Assembly (NCBI RefSeq): GCF_020073745.1
Contig: NZ_JAIRAU010000059.1
Span: forward strand, 186,001 to 250,000
Reading direction: 5' to 3'
Length of the DNA stretch: 64,000 nt
Source: Nannocystis pusilla
GTDB lineage: Bacteria; Myxococcota_A; Polyangia; Nannocystales; Nannocystaceae
Shown here: positions 59,471 through 64,000 of the stretch, one piece after another
Layout of the letters: each line of letters starts with the position of its first letter
Position numbering within the stretch: the first letter of the stretch is position 1
Made by a program: the position numbers and the translations under genes
The notes under the pieces: model-generated
Seen by the model: only the letters and a program-made list of their open reading frames with translations
What the model was told of the DNA's origin: nothing
Databases searched by the model: none

Positions 59471-60055
59471 ATGTCTGAACCCACCACCCGCTACCTCGTC
59501 GTCGACCTCGAGGCGACCTGCGACGAGCACCACGCCCTGCCGCGCGAGGACACGGAGATCATCGAGATCGGCGCCGTCCTCGTCGACGGCGCCACGCTGG
59601 AGCCGATCGACGAGTTCCAGAGCTTCGTCCGCCCGGTCGTCCATCCGCGGCTGACCCCGTTCTGCACCCAGCTCACCACCATCACCCAGGCCGATGTCGC
59701 CCGCGCGCCGACGTTCCGCTTCGTCGCGCCGAAGCTCGCCGCGTTCGGGCAGGGCGCCCTGTTCTGCTCGTGGGGCGGCTACGACCGCAACCAGCTCGAG
59801 CGCGACGCCCGGCGGGCCGGCATCCGCGCGCCGCTCGGTCCGCGCCACCTCAACCTCAAGGAGGCGTTCGCGCGCGCGGCCGGCGAGGCCCGCGAGCTCG
59901 GCACCCACGGCGCGCTGCGCCGCGTCGGCCTGGCCCCGACCGGCACGCACCACCGCGGCATCGACGACGCGCGGAACATCGCCCGCCTGCTGCCCTGGGC
60001 GCTCGGACGCGTCGCCGTCGCGGCCCGGCGCGACCCCGCGAGGAGGCCGCGATGA
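59471..60055 (+). CDS. 3'-5' exonuclease, DEDDh (ERI-1/KapD-like)
   Basis: 194 residues. Exo I motif VVDLEATCDE (Asp, Glu), then EIIEIGAVLVDGATLEPIDEFQSFVRPVVHPRLTPFCTQLT, Exo II-type region SWGGYDRNQLERD, and Exo III HHRGIDDARNIARL with the catalytic His and Asp. All DEDDh residues are present, so an active RNA/DNA exonuclease is likely, resembling eukaryotic ERI-1 and bacterial KapD. Divergent from the TPR gene by 57 bases. The start follows the sequence CACGACC without a strong ribosome site. Confidence 0.88.
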   Translation: MSEPTTRYLVVDLEATCDEHHALPREDTEIIEIGAVLVDGATLEPIDEFQSFVRPVVHPRLTPFCTQLTTITQADVARAPTFRFVAPKLAAFGQGALFCSWGGYDRNQLERDARRAGIRAPLGPRHLNLKEAFARAAGEARELGTHGALRRVGLAPTGTHHRGIDDARNIARLLPWALGRVAVAARRDPARRPR

Positions 60056-60218
60056 GCCGCGGGTCGATCCGCTCGTCTCGGCATGCGCGACGCGTCGCGC
60101 ACCGCCGTCGCCGAGCGGCGCCGTACCCCGGCGTTCCTGAGCCGCGCGAGTTCGTCCGCGAACGATCGTCGCCACGCCGCCGATCGACTCGCGGGGGGTC
60201 GGTACTTCACCGGCCGCC

Positions 60219-61763
60219 ATGCCCCACGCCACCGCTCCGCGTCGCTCCCCCGGCCTGCTCGCCGCCGCGCTCGTCGCCGCTCTGCCCGCCGGCGCCGGCG
60301 CTCGCCATTCGCTGTCCATGAGTTCAGGTCCTGCGGGACATGTCCAAAACACCACGATCGCGGGCGCCGCCCCGGCACCCGCCGCGGCCGTGACCACGCC
60401 CACCCCCGCCGCACCGGCGGCCGGAGCCGCCGCCGCTCGCTGCCAGGACGCGCGCGACGTGCCGTGGATCCGCCGCTGCCGGCCCGAGCGCAACACCGTC
60501 GAGATCGGCGCCTTCGCGGGCGTGTTCTTCACCGGCGGCGGCGCGCACGAGCTGTTCGACCCGCACCGCCAGCTCGCCTCGCTGCAAGACGGCGATCCGG
60601 GCGCGCAGTTCTTTAAACCCTACCGCGTCGCGGCCCCGCAGTTCGGCGGACGGATCGGCTTTTATCCGCTCGCCTTCCTCGGCGGCGAGGTCGAGGCCGC
60701 GGCCATGCCGACGCGCACGCTCGTCGACGGGTACCCGGCCGATCGCGCCGTCCTCTTCAACTTCCGCGGCAACCTGATCGCTCAGCTCCCGTTGTGGCGC
60801 GTCGCCCCGTTCGCGCTGGTCGGCGGCGGCGGCCTCGGCACCGGCGGCGCGCTCGGGCGGGACATCGATCCGTCGGTCCACTTCGGCGGCGGCCTCAAGG
60901 TGTTCCTCTCGCACCGCGCGCTGCTCCGCCTCGACGTGCGCGACGTCGTCGCCGCGCGTCGTCGCGTCGACGCGGGCGCGGTCAGCTATCCGGAGATCCA
61001 GCTCGGCGTGTCGGCGCTGCTCGGGCGCAAGGCCCCGGCGAAGCGGCCCGACAGGGACAGCGACGGCGACGGCTTCCTCGACCGAAGCGACGCCTGCCCG
61101 TTCGAGCCCGGGACCGCGCCGGACGGGTGCCCCGAGCGCGACCGCGACGGAGATGGCTTTTTGGACAGCCAGGACGCCTGCCCCGACGTCCCCGGGATCG
61201 CGCCGGACGGGTGCCCCGAGCGCGACCGCGACGGAGATGGCTTTTTGGACAGCCAGGACCGCTGCCCCGACGTCCCCGGCGTCGCCCCGCACGGCTGCCC
61301 GATCCCCGACAGCGACGGCGACGGCATCCTCGACGACGTCGACCGCTGCGTCGACCGGCCCGAGACCCTCAACGGCTTCGAGGACGCCGACGGCTGCCCC
61401 GACGAGCTCCCGGACGACGTCTTCCACGGCGTGATCCGCGGCATCTACTTCGACCTCGACAGGGACACGATCAAGCCGCGGTCGCGCCCGGTGCTCGATC
61501 GCGCCGTGAGCGTGCTCGCCAAGTACGGATCGATCCGCATCGAGATCTCCGGCCACACCGACAGCACAGGCGGCCTCGAGTACAACCGCGACCTCTCGCG
61601 CCGCCGCGCCGAGTCGGTCCGCCGCTACCTCGTCGAGCACGGCATCGACGGCGCCCGCATGACCACCCGCGGGGCCGGCCCCGACGAGCCGCTCGACACC
61701 AACCGCACCGCGGCGGGCCGGGCGAGGAACCGGCGCATCGAGTTCACGATCGTGGTGCAGTGA
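60219..61763 (+). CDS. OmpA-family outer membrane protein with TSP3 calcium repeats
   Basis: 514 residues. Signal peptide SPGLLAAALVAALPAGAGA. Residues about 85-270 form an outer-membrane beta-barrel (TVEIGAFAGVFFTGGG, FGGRIGFYPLAFLGGEVEAAA, FGGGLKVFLSHRALLRLDVRD). Residues 275-395 hold thrombospondin type-3 DxDxDG repeats (DSDGDGFLDRSDACPFEPG, DGDGFLDSQDACPDVPG), two of which are exact 84-bp DNA copies. The C-terminal 120 residues are an OmpA peptidoglycan-binding domain (IYFDLDRDTIKPRSRPVLD, ISGHTDSTGGLEYNRDLSRRRAESVRRYL). Anchors the outer membrane to the wall. Decamer units lie right after the signal peptide (60311-60352). Confidence 0.92.
   Translation: MPHATAPRRSPGLLAAALVAALPAGAGARHSLSMSSGPAGHVQNTTIAGAAPAPAAAVTTPTPAAPAAGAAAARCQDARDVPWIRRCRPERNTVEIGAFAGVFFTGGGAHELFDPHRQLASLQDGDPGAQFFKPYRVAAPQFGGRIGFYPLAFLGGEVEAAAMPTRTLVDGYPADRAVLFNFRGNLIAQLPLWRVAPFALVGGGGLGTGGALGRDIDPSVHFGGGLKVFLSHRALLRLDVRDVVAARRRVDAGAVSYPEIQLGVSALLGRKAPAKRPDRDSDGDGFLDRSDACPFEPGTAPDGCPERDRDGDGFLDSQDACPDVPGIAPDGCPERDRDGDGFLDSQDRCPDVPGVAPHGCPIPDSDGDGILDDVDRCVDRPETLNGFEDADGCPDELPDDVFHGVIRGIYFDLDRDTIKPRSRPVLDRAVSVLAKYGSIRIEISGHTDSTGGLEYNRDLSRRRAESVRRYLVEHGIDGARMTTRGAGPDEPLDTNRTAAGRARNRRIEFTIVVQ
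60311..60352. repeat. 14-bp decamer array O (3 units) inside the OmpA gene
   Basis: Units at 60311 (GCTG core), 60325 (CAGG) and 60339 (CATG). Encodes LSMSSGPAGHVQNT just after the signal peptidase site. Confidence 0.75.
61121..61288 (+). repeat. 84-bp tandem duplication in TSP3 region
   Basis: Starts at 61121 and 61205 are 84 bp apart, with identical sequence across GGATGGCTTTTTGGACAGCC. Adds one 28-residue TSP3 unit; a recent expansion inside the coding region. Confidence 0.85.
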
Positions 61764-62277
61764 GGCGCCGATTCGATGTACTGCGCACGTGCGATTCGGG
61801 CCCCTGCGGCAGGGGCCGTCGCGCGGGTCCGGCGAGCTGTACAATGATTCGCCTCGCGGGGCGCGCCTCACCGGTGGCACCATTTGACAAAATGGCATGA
61901 GCATCACGGCGGGTCGACGCGAGCCGCGCCCTCATTCACATGTCGCGGCGCGACGAGGGTCGGTGGCGCGTCCGCTTGCGGATCGCCGCCCGAGTGCTAC
62001 GAATCGGCCCGGAGGGAGAGCATCGTGACAGGCGGTTGTTCCTGGAGCGCCCGGGGCGGCGGTCTCCCGTGTTGCGACGGCGAGACATCCGGTGCACGCT
62101 CGACGTGCTGCAACCCCCGCATGCATGACGCGATGAAGTACCCGGCGCATCTCGGCGCCCGGGGCCCGGCTGTCCGCTGCCGGTACCCGCAGACCCTTCG
62201 GGCCGCGCGCCGGTCGCTCTCCGGGCGTCGGTGGCGGCCACGTGTCGGGCCCACGAGGCTCGTCGCACAGGGCCGAC
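61764..62277. other. 514-bp intergenic region
   Basis: No supported gene. Contains a GC hairpin at 61799-61817 and a second palindrome CCATTT-GACA-AAATGG at 61880-61895. AT content is higher than average between 61,840 and 61,900, so a promoter for the downstream gene may lie there, though 380 bp from its start. Confidence 0.5.
61799..61817 (+). terminator. GC-rich hairpin after the OmpA gene
   Basis: GGCCCCT (61799-61805), loop GCGGC, AGGGGCC (61811-61817). Begins 36 bases after the stop. No T-run. Confidence 0.5.
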
Positions 62278-64000
62278 ATGGCGACTCATCTCCTCACGGC
62301 GGCCGGCGGGCCGCATAGCCGCACCCCCCCCGCCTCCGATGTCCGCGCGGCGCGGCGGAGCTGCTCGCCGCTGCTCCGGCTGCTGGGATACGTCGGGCCG
62401 CACCGCAATTACGCCGCGTTGACGGTCTGCTTCGGCGTGCTGGGCTTCGCCCTGTCGTTCGTGTACCCGTGGATCATCGGCACGGCCGTCGACGTGATCG
62501 TCGCGCCGCCCGACCCGAACTTTCCGCTCGCGGCGCGCGTGGCGGCGCTGCTCCGGCTGACCGAGCTCGCCGCGCTGACCGCCGTCGGTCACGCCCTCGT
62601 CGTCTACGGCCGCGGCCACTTCAACATCTGCCTCGGCTACGGGATCGTCGCCGACATCCGCCGCGAGCTGTTCGACCACCTGCAGAAGCTCAGCCTCCTC
62701 TTCTTCACCCGCGAGCGCACCGGGGCGATCCTCGCCCGGGTCGTCCACGACGTCCACGAGGCGGCCTCGCTGATCTACATGGGCCTCATCGTCGCCGCCC
62801 TCGACGCCGTGCAGCTGGTGATCGCGGTCGCGCTGCTGCTCTCGATCAGCTGGAAGCTGACGCTCGCGTGCCTGGTCCTGTTCCCGTTCTACGGCCTCGT
62901 GTTCGCGGTGATGAACCCGCGGGTCCAGCGGGCCAGCGAGCGCATGCAGGGCCAGCTGACCCGGATCTCCGGCAACCTCGTCGAGCAGCTCTCGGGCCAG
63001 GCGCTCGTCAAGACCTACACCGCCGAGCAGCGGGAGGCCGAGCGCTTCGCCGAGGAGGTCGCGCGCCATCACGGGTTCGTGGTCGCGCAGAGCCACGAGG
63101 GTCACCTCGTCGCCTCGTTCGGCGAGGTCCTCGTCCACATCGGCACCACCCTCGTCGTCGGCTACGGCGGCTGGCTCGCGCTCCACGGCGAGATGACCGC
63201 GGGCACGCTGACCCGCTTCCTCGGCTACCTCCTCATCATGTTCGGCCCGGTGCGCCGCTTCGCCGAGCTCAACATCGTCTATCAGACCAGCATCTCGGCG
63301 ATCCGCCGCGTGTTCCGCGTGCTCGAGATCCAGCCGAGCGTCGTCGAGCCGGCCCGGCCGCACGCGGTCGCGCCGCGGCGCGGCCACGTCCGCTTCGAAG
63401 CCGTCAGCTTCCGCTACAGCCAGGACAGCGACGAGACGCGCGTACGCCTCGACGACGACCGCGAGGCCGGCACCACGAGCGCCGCCGCCGACGACGCGCC
63501 GTGCGTGCTCGACCGCGTCACGCTCGAGGCCTGGCCCGGCGAGCTGATCGCCGTCGTCGGCCCGTCCGGCGCCGGCAAGACGACGCTGCTGTCGCTGCTG
63601 CCGCGCCTCTACGACGTCACCTCCGGCGGCCTGCTGATCGACGGGATCGACGTCCGCGACTACTCACTGACCGCGCTGCGCGCCGCGATCGGCATCGTGC
63701 AACAGGAGTCGTTCATCTTCACCGGCACCGTCCGCGAGAACATCGCCTACGGCCGCCCGGGCGCGACCGACGAGGAGGTCGAGGCGGCCGCGCGGGCAGC
63801 CCACGCCCACGAGTTCATCACCGGCTTCAGCCACGGCTACGACACGCGGCTCGGCGAGCGCGGCGTCAACCTCTCGGGCGGCCAGCGCCAGCGGCTCTCG
63901 ATCGCCCGGGCGATCCTCAAGGACCCGCGGATCCTCATCCTCGACGAGGCGACCAGCTCGCTCGACGCCGAGAGCGAGGCGATCGTCCAGCGAGCCCTCG
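62278..64000 (+). CDS. ABC exporter, fused membrane and ATPase domains (3' end outside window)
   Basis: 574 codons visible from ATG 62278. Six membrane segments in an exporter-type TMD (LTVCFGVLGFALSFVYPWIIG; LIYMGLIVAALDAVQLVIAVALLLSI; LACLVLFPFYGLVFAVM; VHIGTTLVVGYGGWLAL). The NBD has Walker A VGPSGAGKTT, Q-loop GIVQQESFIF, signature LSGGQRQRLSIARAIL and Walker B RILILDEATSSLD. Between the A-loop strand (VSFRYSQDSDETRV) and VLDRVTLEAWPGE lies an extra acidic insert of about 30 residues that is unusual for the family. The substrate is unknown (MsbA-like lipid or multidrug exporter). No strong ribosome site. Confidence 0.92.
   Translation, partial: MATHLLTAAGGPHSRTPPASDVRAARRSCSPLLRLLGYVGPHRNYAALTVCFGVLGFALSFVYPWIIGTAVDVIVAPPDPNFPLAARVAALLRLTELAALTAVGHALVVYGRGHFNICLGYGIVADIRRELFDHLQKLSLLFFTRERTGAILARVVHDVHEAASLIYMGLIVAALDAVQLVIAVALLLSISWKLTLACLVLFPFYGLVFAVMNPRVQRASERMQGQLTRISGNLVEQLSGQALVKTYTAEQREAERFAEEVARHHGFVVAQSHEGHLVASFGEVLVHIGTTLVVGYGGWLALHGEMTAGTLTRFLGYLLIMFGPVRRFAELNIVYQTSISAIRRVFRVLEIQPSVVEPARPHAVAPRRGHVRFEAVSFRYSQDSDETRVRLDDDREAGTTSAAADDAPCVLDRVTLEAWPGELIAVVGPSGAGKTTLLSLLPRLYDVTSGGLLIDGIDVRDYSLTALRAAIGIVQQESFIFTGTVRENIAYGRPGATDEEVEAAARAAHAHEFITGFSHGYDTRLGERGVNLSGGQRQRLSIARAILKDPRILILDEATSSLDAESEAIVQRAL

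Overview
The window is very GC-rich (visibly above 70%) and looks like a chromosome segment of a myxobacterium, probably from the Nannocystaceae branch of Myxococcota. This is inferred from content: many lipoproteins with a short signal peptide, a Thr/Ser/Pro-rich linker and a cysteine-rich body; a DUF1552 protein; DUF4215 cysteine repeats; Ser/Thr protein kinases fused to WD40 or TPR sensors beside sigma-70-family regulators; and PAS-rich hybrid-style sensor kinases. No rRNA, tRNA, CRISPR array, replication origin or prophage was seen.

Layout. 1-3,560: the 3' end of a DUF1552 gene, an IS5-superfamily insertion sequence, two small secreted-protein genes (one frameshifted) and a second copy of the last 0.2 kb of the DUF1552 gene. 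3.6-10.3 kb: small lipoproteins, DUF4240, an MFS exporter, an unusual lower-GC secreted protein, a Tat-type flavin amine oxidase and DUF4404. 10.3-19.1 kb: lipoproteins, including a HEAT-repeat/cyclophilin fusion, a transglutaminase-like membrane protein, a glycoside hydrolase nested inside a cysteine-rich lipoprotein, and a CxxCH lipoprotein. 19.2-22.7 kb: gluconokinase facing an SDR/GH15 pair, a plausible trehalose or glucan to glucose to gluconate to 6-phosphogluconate route. 22.8-33.4 kb: IgGFc-like and DUF4215/DUF1554 surface proteins, an SDR with a divergent AraC regulator, a GAF-PAS histidine kinase, a DMT transporter, a kelch-like lipoprotein and a zinc-ribbon protein. 33.5-40.5 kb: a three-gene operon of two large multi-PAS histidine kinases and a receiver protein, joined by two ATGA overlaps. 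40.8-57.5 kb: an M28 peptidase and two modules that pair a sigma factor with a Ser/Thr kinase (sigma, two TPR-thioredoxin lipoproteins and a WD40 kinase; then sigma and a TPR kinase, interleaved with divergent lipoproteins). 57.6-64 kb: a small membrane protein, a TPR protein, a DEDDh exonuclease, an OmpA/TSP3 porin-like protein and a truncated ABC exporter.

The most striking signal is a dispersed repeat family. A 10-bp palindrome close to GGACATGTCC recurs with an exact 14-bp period, separated by 4 variable bases. Arrays of 3 to 8 units lie between genes, often touching stop codons, and pairs or arrays lie inside coding regions, including signal peptides and a kinase activation segment. Because each decamer is self-complementary, any two neighbours can fold into a 10-bp stem with a 4-base loop. 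I do not recognise this family.

A second genome-wide feature is promoter placement. At least a dozen genes have a TAnnnT -10 box only 6-9 bases before the start codon, which suggests leaderless mRNAs, while another set has clear AGGAGG ribosome sites.
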